NCBI GenBank assembly: GCA_900552005.1
Contig: URXU01000009.1
Coordinates: 1-64,000 of the forward strand
DNA from: an uncultured Phascolarctobacterium sp.
GTDB lineage: Bacteria; Bacillota; Negativicutes; Acidaminococcales; Acidaminococcaceae
Direction of reading: 5' to 3'
DNA: 64,000 nt
Position numbers and translations under genes: made by a program. Under the pieces are notes generated by a model, which saw only the letters and a program-made list of their open reading frames with translations, was not told where the DNA came from and ran no database searches. Shown here piece by piece: positions 51,818 to 61,532 of the stretch. Position 1 is the stretch's first letter, and every line of letters begins with the position of its first letter.

Positions 51818-53338
51818 ATGCAACGAATAGCCATTATCGATATCGGCTCCAACTCAGCACGTCTTGTTATCAGCCATATCTATAAAAATGGTGCCTATAA
51901 CATGGTCTATAATCAGAAAGAGGCCCTGCGTCTGAGCCAGAAGGTGGACGCCAACAATATGCTTACGGAAGAAGCCTTTACTTCCACAATTGAAACGCTG
52001 AAAAGCTTTGCTTATATGTGCAATATCTACAAAGCTGATAAAACCATTGCCGTAGCCACAGCCGCCATCCGCAACGCAGCCAACGGCAGCGAGCTGGTAG
52101 CCAAAGTAAACGAAGAAACGGGCATCCAGCTGCATATTATTTCCGGCAATACCGAAGCCTATATCAGTTATCTGGGCGTTATTAATACTCTAAACGTGAA
52201 AAACGGCATTATCTTTGACCTTGGCGGCGGCAGTACCGAATTAATTCTTTTCAAAGACCGCCAAATTATGGATTCCGTTTCCCTGCCCTTTGGCGCCGTA
52301 AATACTACGGGAATGTTCAACACCCGCAATGAAATGCCGCCCAATGTTTACAGCGATGTCAGCTTCTTTATTATGAGCCGTCTGGCACAATACCCCTGGC
52401 TGAAGCAACAGGGACTGCCGCTGATTGGTGTTGGCGGTACTGCCCGTACCGTAGCCAAAATTATTCAGCGCAGCAAAAAATATCCGGCAACCAAGATTCA
52501 TAACTATTCTTTCTCCGTCCAGACTTTCCGCGGCTACTTCAACAAGCTGCGCGGCACCAATCTGGAACAGCGCAAAAAGGTTTCCGGCCTCAGCAGCGAA
52601 CGTTCTGATATTATTTTGGCAGGCAGCAGCATTATTAACTGTCTGTTTGATGCTACCGGCTGCAAAAAATTTATTACTTCCGGCTGCGGCCTGCGCGAAG
52701 GACTGTTTTTTGATTATTATTCCAAGGCTAATAATATTCCCCTGATTGCCGATAATATCTTAAAACGCAGCTGTGAAAATATTCTCAATATGTATACGGA
52801 CAACACTACGCACAGCCGCCACATTACTGAGCTGGCTCTGAAAATGTTCGACAACTGGCCGCAGCTGCACGGACTCGCCAAAAGCACGCGCAAGCTGCTG
52901 GAAACCGCAGCGCTACTGCACGATATCGGCATTACCATTAACTTTTACAGCCATGCCCGCCACAGCGCCTACATGATCCGCAACGCGCAGATTTTCGGTC
53001 TTACTCATAAAGAACAGATTATTGCTTCTGCCATTGCCGGCTGGCATAACGGGGTTTCCAAAAACTATTTCCGTGACCGTTTCTACAAAGAAATGCTTAA
53101 TGACGAAAACTGGAAAACCATCAATAAGCTGGCCCTGCTGCTGGCACTGGCTGAAAGCCTCGATTATTCCCAGACCAATAAGATTCACGATATCAAGCCC
53201 TACATAGATAAAGAAGGTCCGGTGCTCAGTGTATTTGCTGATGAAATTCCCAGTATTGAAATGCACCAGATTAAAACTCATCTGCCCTGGTTTAAAAAAG
53301 TTTTCAACACTGAGCTGAAACTACAGCTGGAAAAATAA
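51818..53338 (+). CDS. ppx: Ppx/GppA family phosphatase with HD domain
   Basis: This is a canonical exopolyphosphatase/guanosine pentaphosphate phosphatase. IAIIDIGSNSARLVI is the first phosphate loop, IFDLGGGSTELILF the second, and GVGGTARTVAK and SGCGLREGLFFDYY complete the ASKHA site. The HD domain has AALLHDIGITINFYSHARHSAYMI. The 506-residue length matches the long Ppx type. GAGGTG eight bases before ATG sets the start rather than the GTG inside that site. Polyphosphate is the likely substrate given ppk nearby; pppGpp cannot be excluded. Confidence 0.93.
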   Translation: MQRIAIIDIGSNSARLVISHIYKNGAYNMVYNQKEALRLSQKVDANNMLTEEAFTSTIETLKSFAYMCNIYKADKTIAVATAAIRNAANGSELVAKVNEETGIQLHIISGNTEAYISYLGVINTLNVKNGIIFDLGGGSTELILFKDRQIMDSVSLPFGAVNTTGMFNTRNEMPPNVYSDVSFFIMSRLAQYPWLKQQGLPLIGVGGTARTVAKIIQRSKKYPATKIHNYSFSVQTFRGYFNKLRGTNLEQRKKVSGLSSERSDIILAGSSIINCLFDATGCKKFITSGCGLREGLFFDYYSKANNIPLIADNILKRSCENILNMYTDNTTHSRHITELALKMFDNWPQLHGLAKSTRKLLETAALLHDIGITINFYSHARHSAYMIRNAQIFGLTHKEQIIASAIAGWHNGVSKNYFRDRFYKEMLNDENWKTINKLALLLALAESLDYSQTNKIHDIKPYIDKEGPVLSVFADEIPSIEMHQIKTHLPWFKKVFNTELKLQLEK

Positions 53339-53342
53339 ACAC

Positions 53343-53377
53343 AAAAAAACCGCTGATAACATTCAGCGGTTTTTTTC
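53343..53377. terminator. bidirectional terminator between ppx and the M20 peptidase gene
   Basis: AAAAAACCGCTGA and TCAGCGGTTTTTT pair around six bases, flanked by A and T runs. Confidence 0.85.
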
Positions 53378-53387
53378 TTGCCCGTTT

Positions 53388-54515
53388 TTATTTAGCTGCA
53401 GCTTTTAAAATTTCATAAACCAGATAGGCAGAGTTATACAAATCTTCTTCTTTTAAAAATTCTTCTACAGTATGAACATTGCTCATGCCGGTACCCAAAA
53501 TAACACAGGGTACGCCGTAGGCATTGATAAAGTTGGCGTCACTGCCGCCGCCGGTCAAAGTAACATCAGCCTTGAAGCCGCAGGCCTGGCAGGCCGTCTT
53601 GGCAAGCTCTACTACTTTGCTGTCTTCAGCTACCAGGAAGGATTTATATTTGTTTTCCGTAACTGCATCAGCTTTGGCGCCGTATTTTTCCGCACTGGTG
53701 CAGATGGTGCTGACAATTTCATCTTTAATGGCTTCCAGTTTTTCGCTGTTGCGGCTTCTTGCGTCACCTTGAATAACAGCCAGATCAGGTACGATATTAG
53801 TTGCCGTACCGCCATTAATAATACCGATATTGCAGGTGGTTTCTTCATCAATACGGCCGTAACGCTTAACATCAGCCAGCGCCTTGGCGGCAATCATTAC
53901 GGCATTAATGCCTTTTTCCGGCTCCAATCCGCCATGGGCAGTTTTGCCGTGAATATTGATCGTATATTTATATTGTCCCGGCGCGCCAATAACAATCTCT
54001 CCCGGCGCACCTTCGCTGTCCAGTGCGTAACCAACTTCAGCTTTCAGCAAGGATTGGTTCATGCAGCGGGAGCCGTTAACGCCTCCTTCTTCAGCAATAG
54101 TAAACAGCAGCTGAATATCGCCATGTTCAGCATTTTCTTCCAGCAGCATGCGTACGCCTTCCAAAATAGCAACCACGCCGGACTTATCGTCTCCGCCTAA
54201 AATAGTTGTGCCGTCACTGTAAAGAATGCCGTCTTTCTGCACTACGGTAGTGCCGCCGCAGGGTTCAACACCATCCATATGCGCGGAAAGCAGCACGGAG
54301 GTAGCGCCGGCCTTATTGCCCGTCAAAAACGCCCACAAATTGCCGCAGTTGCCACCCAGCTGTTTGCCGGCTTCATCTTCCTGCAGGCTAAAGCCCATGG
54401 CAGCAAGCTTGGTCTGCAAAAGCTCCAGAACCGGTCTTTCCTGCAAGGTGTGGCACGGTACGGCAACAATTTCCTTAAATTCCGCAAGAATTCTTTCCTT
54501 ATTTAATTCTTTCAT
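53388..54515 (-). CDS. M20 family tripeptidase-like metallopeptidase (PepT-like)
   Basis: This is a cytoplasmic di-zinc peptidase of 375 residues. Metal ligands lie in LLSAHMDGVEPCGG, LGGDDKSGVVAILE, the catalytic Glu in IAEEGGVNGSR, and the C-terminal GTGMSNVHTVEEF. A dimerisation lid domain is inserted (GQYKYTINIHGKTAHGGLEPEKGINA). It is like the PepT2/YqjE-type tripeptidases. The ATG with AAAGGCG upstream is preferred over a TTG nine bases before. It follows mntP by 40 bases and may be the last gene of that unit. Confidence 0.9.
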   Translation of the reverse strand: MKELNKERILAEFKEIVAVPCHTLQERPVLELLQTKLAAMGFSLQEDEAGKQLGGNCGNLWAFLTGNKAGATSVLLSAHMDGVEPCGGTTVVQKDGILYSDGTTILGGDDKSGVVAILEGVRMLLEENAEHGDIQLLFTIAEEGGVNGSRCMNQSLLKAEVGYALDSEGAPGEIVIGAPGQYKYTINIHGKTAHGGLEPEKGINAVMIAAKALADVKRYGRIDEETTCNIGIINGGTATNIVPDLAVIQGDARSRNSEKLEAIKDEIVSTICTSAEKYGAKADAVTENKYKSFLVAEDSKVVELAKTACQACGFKADVTLTGGGSDANFINAYGVPCVILGTGMSNVHTVEEFLKEEDLYNSAYLVYEILKAAAK

Positions 54516-54555
54516 TTTTCTCAACGCCTTTCTGCATTTTCTAAAACCATATTAC

Positions 54556-55113
54556 TTATAAAATACCTGTATGCTCCAGCAATATCTTAACGCCAATCAG
54601 CAATAATACACTGCCGCCAAAAACATTGGCTTTTTTGCCCACGGCAGCGCCCAGGCGAAATCCTGCCAACCCGCCAAAAGCGGAAATCACAAAGGTGACG
54701 ATACCAATCATTGCTACTGCCAGCCAGATATTGGTATCTAAAAATGCCAGGCTGATGCCTACTGCCAGCGCATCAATACTGGTAGCCACCGCCAGCACCA
54801 GCATTTCTTTCGTCGTATAACTTTTCTTAATGCTGCAGGAATCCGACGCTTCACGAATCATATTCGTTCCCAGATAAGCCAGCAGGATAAACGCCACCCA
54901 ATGATCATAGTCCATAATATAATCGCGGAAGGATAACGCTCCCGCATATCCTATTAAAGGCATCAGCGCCTGAAAAACACCAAACCAAAGGCCAAAGCGC
55001 AAAGCTCCGGCACGCCTGTCAGCAGGTGCCAGCACCATACTGCCGCACACCGATACGGCAAAAGCATCCATCGCCAGGCTGACGGACAAAAATAATAATT
55101 CTACAATCCCCAT
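54556..55113 (-). CDS. mntP: manganese efflux pump MntP
   Basis: This inner-membrane protein of 185 residues has six helices made of two DUF204 repeats. The conserved acidic helices are SLAMDAFAVSVCGSM and TSIDALAVGISLAFLD. It exports Mn2+. GGAG five bases before ATG sets the start. It is the fourth gene of the unit starting at the uracil-DNA-glycosylase-like gene. Unlike the CaCA antiporter gene it has no riboswitch directly ahead. Confidence 0.93.
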   Translation of the reverse strand: MGIVELLFLSVSLAMDAFAVSVCGSMVLAPADRRAGALRFGLWFGVFQALMPLIGYAGALSFRDYIMDYDHWVAFILLAYLGTNMIREASDSCSIKKSYTTKEMLVLAVATSIDALAVGISLAFLDTNIWLAVAMIGIVTFVISAFGGLAGFRLGAAVGKKANVFGGSVLLLIGVKILLEHTGIL

Positions 55114-55131
55114 ATTAACTCCAACCAAAAA

Positions 55132-55617
55132 TTATTTTTTACTGCAGACGCCTTTCAGCCGCTGTAAACGCTGCTTTCTGGCCTTGCTCATTTTCAGCAC
55201 TCTGAACACGCTGGTCATAACCATCATGCCAAGAGCAATTGCAGCCGAGTCCGTACACGCTGTAAGCAGCGTAGCCGTTCCCAGTTCGTAATTTTTTTCT
55301 ATAATCTGCGTCATTCCCTGGTACATGCCAAGTCCCGGCACCAGCGGAATAATGCCCGGGATAACAAAAATAGTTGCCGGCTGCTTGAACATGCGGGCTG
55401 ACAAATCACTGCCCAGCGCAATAATAACCGCCGCAAAAAAATTGGCGTGAAAGGAATTATATCCCAGATGATGGCGCAGCAGGACAAAAAGAACCCAGCC
55501 AACAGCGCCAATCACGCCGCTGATAACTAATGATTTTTTAGGCGCCTGAAACAGGATGCCAAAGGCGGCTGTCGCAAAAAAGGAAAATACAAAAGCTGAG
55601 AGAAAATTTACTTCCAT
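55132..55617 (-). CDS. threonine/serine exporter, small subunit (ThrE_2)
   Basis: The 161 residues have five membrane helices and match the DUF3815/ThrE_2 half of split threonine/serine exporters. AFVFSFFATAAFGILFQAPKKSLVISGVIGAVGW opens it and VPGLGMYQGM sits mid-way. It overlaps the large subunit gene by ten bases, so the pair is co-translated. Substrate is inferred from the family. Confidence 0.85.
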   Translation of the reverse strand: MEVNFLSAFVFSFFATAAFGILFQAPKKSLVISGVIGAVGWVLFVLLRHHLGYNSFHANFFAAVIIALGSDLSARMFKQPATIFVIPGIIPLVPGLGMYQGMTQIIEKNYELGTATLLTACTDSAAIALGMMVMTSVFRVLKMSKARKQRLQRLKGVCSKK

Positions 55618-56393
55618 AAATCCCACCCCCAGATATGCCATGCCTGCAGGCTAAAGGCCAAGCCAATGGCAATTGATGTCGCAAATAACAAGGCTTCGGC
55701 AATACGTGAATTGCCGGAAATTAAATCACCGGCCATATAATCTCGTAAACCGTTAGTAAAAGCCACTCCGGGAAGAAAAGGCATTAACGCGCCTACAATA
55801 ATTTTTTCCATAGTGCACTGTACGCTGACGGCACAGCATAAAATGGCAACTACACCGATGGCCGCACCAGCCAGGGCATTTTCCCAGAACGCGCTGGGCC
55901 GGTACCCGCCCAAACGCTTTAGCAGCAGCATGGCCAGATAACCGGTGATAAAGGCGGCAATAAAATCGTGACTATTGCCTCCAAGCATAACGGAAAAACA
56001 TGCCGAGCTGAGGCCTGAGGCCAGACAGACCAGCCTATTGCTGTAAGGGGGCGCGGTTTTCAGCTTGCCTTCCAGATAGTTGATTGTCGCCGCATAGTCA
56101 AGCGGCCAGTTTTTCAGATTGTAGGAGAAATCATTCATCTCACTGATAATCTGCAAATTAGTACTGCGGTAGCGGATGCGGCAGATGCAGCTAAAGCCCT
56201 GCGGTTTTTCATCCCCCAGGATAATGACCGTAGGCGTTACAAAAACATTAATATCATGACAGTTATTTGCCTGACAAAAACGGGTAATTGTATCTTCTAC
56301 ACGCGACGTTTCCGCACCGTTTTTTAACAAAACCTTACCCAGCAGCATGGCCAGGTTCAGTGTTTCCTCACGCTTTAAATTATTCAGGCCCAT
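55608..56393 (-). CDS. threonine/serine exporter, large subunit (ThrE_1)
   Basis: The 261-residue protein has a soluble N-terminal stretch (about 1-125, LLKNGAETSRVEDTITRFCQANN and VFVTPTVIILG) followed by five membrane helices with FLPGVAFTNGLRDYMAGDLISGNSRIAEAL. This is the DUF1212/ThrE_1 half. The start is the ATG four bases after the preceding stop, with AAGGA upstream. A longer frame reads into the neighbouring gene and is spurious. Confidence 0.88.
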   Translation of the reverse strand: MGLNNLKREETLNLAMLLGKVLLKNGAETSRVEDTITRFCQANNCHDINVFVTPTVIILGDEKPQGFSCICRIRYRSTNLQIISEMNDFSYNLKNWPLDYAATINYLEGKLKTAPPYSNRLVCLASGLSSACFSVMLGGNSHDFIAAFITGYLAMLLLKRLGGYRPSAFWENALAGAAIGVVAILCCAVSVQCTMEKIIVGALMPFLPGVAFTNGLRDYMAGDLISGNSRIAEALLFATSIAIGLAFSLQAWHIWGWDLWK

Positions 56394-56397
56394 AGCA

Positions 56398-57090
56398 TTA
56401 TCCTTCTTGCTCAAACAAAGCTGCCACCGCAGCCTTGAACCGATTGGCGCCGCCCATGGACGGATGCGGCACAGCGCTGCACGAAACGCCGTAACGAGCC
56501 AAAGTACCGGCGGCCTTTTGTCCAATAGCCAAAACCTGCATGCCGGGCACCAGCTCCAGCAGCATTCTGGTATAGGCAATACCCGCATCAAGCTCTGCTG
56601 TCACCGGCGTACGGTTGGAAAGCAGCTTGCCTTCCTTATACGGATGAAAAGGAAATATATTCCATAAAATAACATCAAAAGACGCCAGTCCATGCCTGTT
56701 TAAAGCATTCCAGACTACGGTATCCGTCGGTTCATTAAAGCCTTTTTCTTTCTGGATCTTATTTAAAAGCGCACTTTGAGGATCACTGGTACGCTGATAG
56801 TTCCACTGTCCCAAAACGCTTTCCGGACTAATATCCGGATGATATCCCAGCATAATGCGCTCGGATGTAATAGCCACTCCGCTGAAATGCCCTCCCTGAT
56901 AACCAAGGGCTTCCGCAAGGAAAAGATATTTGGCGTTTTTGCGCAGCTCCAGATAGCGCTTGAGATTATTGCTGCGCACTGCCGGAGCCTGCAAGCCAAT
57001 GTCACAGGAAGTATCGTATTCACTCCAGGGATTAAACACCAGTGGGCTATGATATTGCTGTAATTCTGTAATAAAATTTTTAATTTCCAC
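56398..57090 (-). CDS. uracil-DNA glycosylase superfamily protein
   Basis: The 230 residues resemble the uracil-DNA-glycosylase fold. FLAEALGYQGGHFSGVAITSE holds the first active-site loop, VILWNIFPFHPY a central strand, and VPHPSMGGANRFK the C-terminal HPS motif. It could remove uracil or another base, or be a non-catalytic member, because the classical GQDPYH motif is absent. It starts at GTG with GGAGG upstream and is the first gene of a five-gene unit. Confidence 0.72.
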   Translation of the reverse strand: MEIKNFITELQQYHSPLVFNPWSEYDTSCDIGLQAPAVRSNNLKRYLELRKNAKYLFLAEALGYQGGHFSGVAITSERIMLGYHPDISPESVLGQWNYQRTSDPQSALLNKIQKEKGFNEPTDTVVWNALNRHGLASFDVILWNIFPFHPYKEGKLLSNRTPVTAELDAGIAYTRMLLELVPGMQVLAIGQKAAGTLARYGVSCSAVPHPSMGGANRFKAAVAALFEQEG

Positions 57091-57109
57091 AATATGCCTC
57101 CAATGTATT

Positions 57110-57139
57110 ATTATAACCTGTTCCCCGGAATTTAGCCAA
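57110..57139 (-). promoter_or_regulatory. promoter of the glycosylase-thrE-mntP unit
   Basis: TTGGCT and TATAAT are 18 bases apart on the minus strand, about 15 bases before the GTG ribosome site. Confidence 0.6.
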
Positions 57140-57140
57140 T

Positions 57141-57176
57141 AAAAAAGCTATCCAAAGACTTAGCCTTGGATAGCCT
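57141..57176 (-). terminator. terminator of the DcuC-like gene
   Basis: GCTATCCAA pairs with TTGGATAGC, followed by TTTTTT on the leftward RNA. Confidence 0.8.
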
Positions 57177-57187
57177 GAAAATATTTT

Positions 57188-58444
57188 TTAGAATAACAGC
57201 AGTACCATACCGGTAAGTAAAGCAAGGGTAATGCCCAAAGCATTACGTTTGCAAACTTCCATCGGGTCAACACCGGCAATACCGGCACAGATAATGGTGG
57301 CGCCGGCAATAGGAGAAATGGTACGGCCCAAAGTACCGCCCAAAGAAGCCATGGAGCCCATGCTCATGGTATTCAGACCAAATTCCACTGCATGCGGTGT
57401 AACAGCTTCGTTGAAGGCAACCGTCGCAGCATCGCCGCTGCCGGAAATAAGCGCCAAAAGGAACGGGCCGAAGGTTGCGGCAATCTTTACAATGCCGGTA
57501 GAATTCAGCATCCAGTTAATCAGCGCTTTAATCAGGCCCAGAGAATTCAAGCCTGCAACAAACACACCTACAGAAATAATAATACCGATGATGTTGGCAT
57601 AAGCGTTGCCCATGCCGTCAAAGAAAGATTTAGTAAGCTCTACCGGACTCTTGCGGGTTACAAGCAGGCTGACGATGGCACCAATGACCATAGCGTGCGG
57701 AACACCCATTTTCAGTACCGGTACCAGGCCGGTGCTGCCCAAAAGCAGGATGATAACCGGCAGCAGCGGCATCAGCGCATACAGCGGATTAATACTAAAG
57801 TTTTCTTCAACAGCAGAGCCGCCTTCAGGTACATAACCCTTGTTTTCTTTCAAAACCATAGCAAGAATGGTCAAGGTAACAGCGGCAACCAGTACGCCGG
57901 CTACAGTAGCCATCATATGATGGGCAATAACCTCAGTAATCTGTACGCCTGCCAGTTTAGCAATAACGCCGTTATGAACAAGGCCGGGGTTCAGCATGCT
58001 GCCGTAAGTACCGGACTTAACTGCAGCCGCAGCCATTGCCGGATGAATACCGGCAGCCATCATAATCGGAATAAAGATAACGCCTACCGCAGCGCTGCAG
58101 CCTGCAGCACTGGGAATCGCAATATTAATGATAAAGGTTGCCAGCGTTGCGCCGGGAATAAGCAGAAAGCCCATTTTTTTCAAAACCTTACCAATCATAA
58201 CAACCAGATGCTTATCGCAGGAAGTATATTTCATGCAAAGCGCAAAACCCATGCAGGAACATACGGAAGTAATCAAGCCCGCATTAGTCATGCTCTTGGC
58301 AAAAGCATCCAATGAAGCCATGGGCTTGCCTGCAATAATACACATCAAAATACCGGCTGCAATCAGCACCATTCTTGATTCATAGCGTTTCAGAAGCAGC
58401 CAGATGACTCCCAAAACTATCAGTGCACCAATAATCAGCAACAT
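57188..58444 (-). CDS. DcuC-family C4-dicarboxylate carrier
   Basis: This 418-residue inner-membrane protein has about 12 helices and DcuC-type features: SKSMTNAGLITSVCSCMGFALCMKYT-like AKSMTNAGLITS, IPSAAGCSAAVGVIFIPIMMAAG, and ALISGSGDAATVAFNEAVTPHA. It moves fumarate, succinate or related acids during anaerobic growth. In a succinate-fermenting Negativicute it could be a succinate importer; that is inference. GGGGG lies about nine bases before ATG. It is monocistronic. Confidence 0.88.
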   Translation of the reverse strand: MLLIIGALIVLGVIWLLLKRYESRMVLIAAGILMCIIAGKPMASLDAFAKSMTNAGLITSVCSCMGFALCMKYTSCDKHLVVMIGKVLKKMGFLLIPGATLATFIINIAIPSAAGCSAAVGVIFIPIMMAAGIHPAMAAAAVKSGTYGSMLNPGLVHNGVIAKLAGVQITEVIAHHMMATVAGVLVAAVTLTILAMVLKENKGYVPEGGSAVEENFSINPLYALMPLLPVIILLLGSTGLVPVLKMGVPHAMVIGAIVSLLVTRKSPVELTKSFFDGMGNAYANIIGIIISVGVFVAGLNSLGLIKALINWMLNSTGIVKIAATFGPFLLALISGSGDAATVAFNEAVTPHAVEFGLNTMSMGSMASLGGTLGRTISPIAGATIICAGIAGVDPMEVCKRNALGITLALLTGMVLLLF

Positions 58445-58495
58445 AAAAACCAACCCCCAAATAAAAATACATTTAGAAAATAAATCTAGACTTTT

Positions 58496-58523
58496 ATTAT
58501 AAAACAAAAACCAGTAAAATCAA
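58496..58523 (-). promoter_or_regulatory. promoter of the DcuC-like gene
   Basis: TTGATT and TATAAT are 16 bases apart on the minus strand. It overlaps the terminator of the preceding gene. Confidence 0.45.
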
Positions 58524-58539
58524 AGACTTTACTGGTTTT
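58505..58539 (-). terminator. terminator of the envelope phosphotransferase unit
   Basis: AAAACCAGTAAA pairs with TTTACTGGTTTT around nine bases; the leftward RNA continues with TTTTTGTTTTAT. Confidence 0.7.
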
Positions 58540-58553
58540 GTATACAAAATACT

Positions 58554-60581
58554 TTAGAACTGGTGCCACATAGTGTACTCATGCACAATATAATTGCTCA
58601 GCGCATCTTCATATTCACTGTCCGGAACCGGTTTATCCATCTGGTCAACAAAATGCATTTCATCTGACCAGTAATAGGCCTTACCGCCAAAATAGCCCAG
58701 CGCATAGGGCGTATTCACATAATCCAAAAGATTGCGTCCCATAAAGGCCTGCGGTATATCAATCCCCAGCAAATATAAAAGCGTCGGCGCCAAATCAATC
58801 TGCGAAGCATACTGCCCCGTGCGCAGATTATCCAGCGGCGCCAGATTCTTGCTGACAAAAATCAGCGGTATCGGCGCAATGCTCTGCTTATCATCCGCAT
58901 TGGTAACGATTTTGGTATATTCGCCGCCGCTGTGAGGATTGTGGTCGGAAGTAATAATAAACAGAGTACGTTCATCCATCAAACCGCGTTTTTCGGCTTC
59001 TTCAAAAAAGTGCTTTAAAGTGCGGTCCACCCAATACATGCCGCGCACCGTGGCATATGGCTGATTGCGTACCGTTTCCGGATTATCATTCCAGCTGATG
59101 CCCGTATAAGGATAGGGCTGATGCATATCCAAAGTCTTAGTAACCATCAGCAGACGGTCCTTTTTGCCTGCCTCCAGCATTTTCAGAGCGGCGTCATACA
59201 TGACATCATTATGAAAACCCCAGCCGCTGGCACCCGTATAACCCTGTTTTTCCAGATATTCCTTGGCATAGTATTCATTCATACCGAATTGCTCCGGATA
59301 CTCACGCAGCTCATTGGCATAGTACTGACTGGAAGCATTCATGAAAATACCGCGCATACCGGCAGCCTGCACGCTGCGGTACAAGGACGGTGTTCCCTCT
59401 CCCGGAAAATCCTTATCCATAATCAGATGAGAGCGAAAAGTAGCATTCAAGCCCTGAGTTGTGGGCACCGCAGAAGAATAATATCTGTCCAGATGAGGAT
59501 ATCTGATAATCAAACTGTTCAGAAACGGAGTTGCCGCTTCCGGAATATTTTTATTGTAGTAATTGATATAATCGCGATGAACAGATTCCAGTACCAGCAA
59601 AACTACCCGGTCATAGGCCGGCTTAATTTTCTCCGGCTGCACCCGCGGCAAAATAATGCCCAGCTCCCGCAAGGTACGCTGATCCTTTTCCGTCAGCTCA
59701 CGTAATTGCAGATGATTGCCGCCGGCAATCTTATCCGTATCAAAAACGGCCTTGCTGACAAAATTGATATTGATCGGCATAGCTACCATATTACGGTAAT
59801 CCTGCCGCGTTTTTTCTATCTCTACCTCGGCATACATGCCGATAACATTTTCAAAGCAGTAAATGCCCAAGGTACCCAAAACCCTGTCAGCCAGATTCAG
59901 CCCGATGGAAAACATGGCCACACACAGCAGCGACCAGGCAAAATTCGGTTTATGACGCTGAGGCGGCGTTACCCTAAACAGCAGCAAAATTACCAGTACG
60001 GCAGCGATAATACCACCAATCATTACCGGACTCATCGTGGCAAAAATGCCTTTCACCGCATAAATATTAAGATTCTGGAACAGCACGCTTTCCACATGCA
60101 TGGACGTCTGCCAGAAATAAAAGCCGTCAAAGATTATGCTTAACGCCGAAAACAGATAAACGGCAAAATATATCAGCTTCATGAAAAGATTGGGCCATTT
60201 ATGATAGCACATGGCGGTCAATAGCAGCAGCAGAATATTATTATTCAGACCGGCCAGCACCGATAAAGCAGTCAGCAGCCCAAAATCCAAACTCAGCTGA
60301 TTAATCATAAAGATTGCCGCTGCCAGATACATTACGCCGACAACAACTACCGGAAAATACCTTTGGACTCTGTCCTTAATGCGGCTACGGCGAAAATACA
60401 AGCCCCATACGGCCCAGCCCAGCAGGCAGTCACGCAGCAAATGGTCAAAAATCCGAAAATAAAATTCGTTATAAGGAAATGGCTGCACACCGGTAAATTG
60501 CCGGAAAGCAAGCACTGCTTCAAGTCCTCCGGCCACCAGCACATACAGCAGCAGCAAATATCTTTTTTGCACACCCATCAC
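58554..60581 (-). CDS. LtaS/OpgB-like membrane phosphotransferase (sulfatase fold)
   Basis: About five N-terminal membrane helices (1-220) anchor an external alkaline-phosphatase-superfamily domain. The nucleophile Thr lies in SAVPTTQGLNATF (near residue 374), the metal region includes LDMHQPYPY and ITSDHNPHSGGEY. It should transfer a phosphoglycerol or phosphoethanolamine head group onto an envelope polymer. The name lipoteichoic acid synthase is doubtful for a likely diderm host. It lies eight bases after a diacylglycerol kinase gene, which fits recycling of the diacylglycerol left after glycerophosphate transfer. Confidence 0.85.
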   Translation of the reverse strand: MMGVQKRYLLLLYVLVAGGLEAVLAFRQFTGVQPFPYNEFYFRIFDHLLRDCLLGWAVWGLYFRRSRIKDRVQRYFPVVVVGVMYLAAAIFMINQLSLDFGLLTALSVLAGLNNNILLLLLTAMCYHKWPNLFMKLIYFAVYLFSALSIIFDGFYFWQTSMHVESVLFQNLNIYAVKGIFATMSPVMIGGIIAAVLVILLLFRVTPPQRHKPNFAWSLLCVAMFSIGLNLADRVLGTLGIYCFENVIGMYAEVEIEKTRQDYRNMVAMPININFVSKAVFDTDKIAGGNHLQLRELTEKDQRTLRELGIILPRVQPEKIKPAYDRVVLLVLESVHRDYINYYNKNIPEAATPFLNSLIIRYPHLDRYYSSAVPTTQGLNATFRSHLIMDKDFPGEGTPSLYRSVQAAGMRGIFMNASSQYYANELREYPEQFGMNEYYAKEYLEKQGYTGASGWGFHNDVMYDAALKMLEAGKKDRLLMVTKTLDMHQPYPYTGISWNDNPETVRNQPYATVRGMYWVDRTLKHFFEEAEKRGLMDERTLFIITSDHNPHSGGEYTKIVTNADDKQSIAPIPLIFVSKNLAPLDNLRTGQYASQIDLAPTLLYLLGIDIPQAFMGRNLLDYVNTPYALGYFGGKAYYWSDEMHFVDQMDKPVPDSEYEDALSNYIVHEYTMWHQF

Positions 60582-60588
60582 CCTTCAA

Positions 60589-61530
60589 TTAAGCCAAAAA
60601 TTTCACCGGCTGGTCCTCCAGCTCGATAAGCAGCGGCGCCGTTGTAATAGCATCACCGTCAAGTTCCGCCGCAAAATCTTCCTCATTGCAGCGTATTTCA
60701 ATTTTCTTAGCAGTTCTAATCATAATACTGTCGTCTATATGCAACGCCTCCATGGCGATGCAGGCCGCATAACGCATAAAATCACCGCGCTTATCGCCGG
60801 TAAAAAGTGCCGCATGCAGAAGCGGCGAAGAAAGAGAAGCGCCGTTAAACAGATTATACCTGCCGGCATAATAACGGCTTTTGCCTACAATCACAGAAGA
60901 AGCGCCGTGCCAAACCTGTTCGTCATCAAAACGCACCTGAAAATGGTAACGCCAGTTGCTGAACAAAAGTTCCTTACGCATCAGTTCCGTTCCCTGCCAT
61001 ACATAGGCCAATTTATTGAGCAGCTTCTTTTCCTTTTCCGTAACATTATCCACTACCAGCGAATCAAAGCCAATGCCTGTAACTGTTAAAAATACATTGC
61101 CGTTGGTACGTCCCAAATAAACCGGTACCTCAATCCCCTTTGAAACACGTTTAAACCATTTTCCCGGATCACTGCTGAGCAAAAGTTCCTTAGCCACCAG
61201 ATTGACTGTTCCCGCCGGAAAAACACTGATATACGGCACATAATTTTTATTGGCCAGTTTTTCAATAAGCGCGCGAATAGTTCCGTCGCCACCGGCAATA
61301 ATCACCCAGTCCACCTGCTCGCGTACAGCCTTTTCCGCAATCTCATCTACCTGCGAAAAATAGTGAATGGTAAACATTTCTACCTTTTTATAGCCAATCA
61401 GCATTTTCAACCGTTTATAAAGCTCATTAACCTTAGACATCATACTGGCAAACAACTGCTTACCGGAATTACTGTTATACACCAGCATAACCTTATTAAA
61501 CTTTTTTACATCCACATAATTTGTCGCCAT
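60589..61530 (-). CDS. diacylglycerol kinase (DgkB/YegS family)
   Basis: This soluble lipid kinase of 313 residues phosphorylates diacylglycerol or a related lipid. The nucleotide loop is IIAGGDGTIRALIEKL, preceded by VMLVYNSNSGK and followed by VFPAGTVNLVAKEL (the usual G-T-x-N-x-x-A). The C-terminal half holds the beta-sandwich domain with ELDGDAI. GGAG six bases before the ATG sets the start. It is coupled to gtrA and the phosphotransferase gene. Confidence 0.92.
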   Translation of the reverse strand: MATNYVDVKKFNKVMLVYNSNSGKQLFASMMSKVNELYKRLKMLIGYKKVEMFTIHYFSQVDEIAEKAVREQVDWVIIAGGDGTIRALIEKLANKNYVPYISVFPAGTVNLVAKELLLSSDPGKWFKRVSKGIEVPVYLGRTNGNVFLTVTGIGFDSLVVDNVTEKEKKLLNKLAYVWQGTELMRKELLFSNWRYHFQVRFDDEQVWHGASSVIVGKSRYYAGRYNLFNGASLSSPLLHAALFTGDKRGDFMRYAACIAMEALHIDDSIMIRTAKKIEIRCNEEDFAAELDGDAITTAPLLIELEDQPVKFLA

Positions 61531-61532
61531 CT

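Noticed and set aside
58554..60581. Firm annotation as lipoteichoic acid synthase
   Set aside because: The fold matches, but OpgB- and EptA-type enzymes share it and the host is probably diderm. I kept a broader name.
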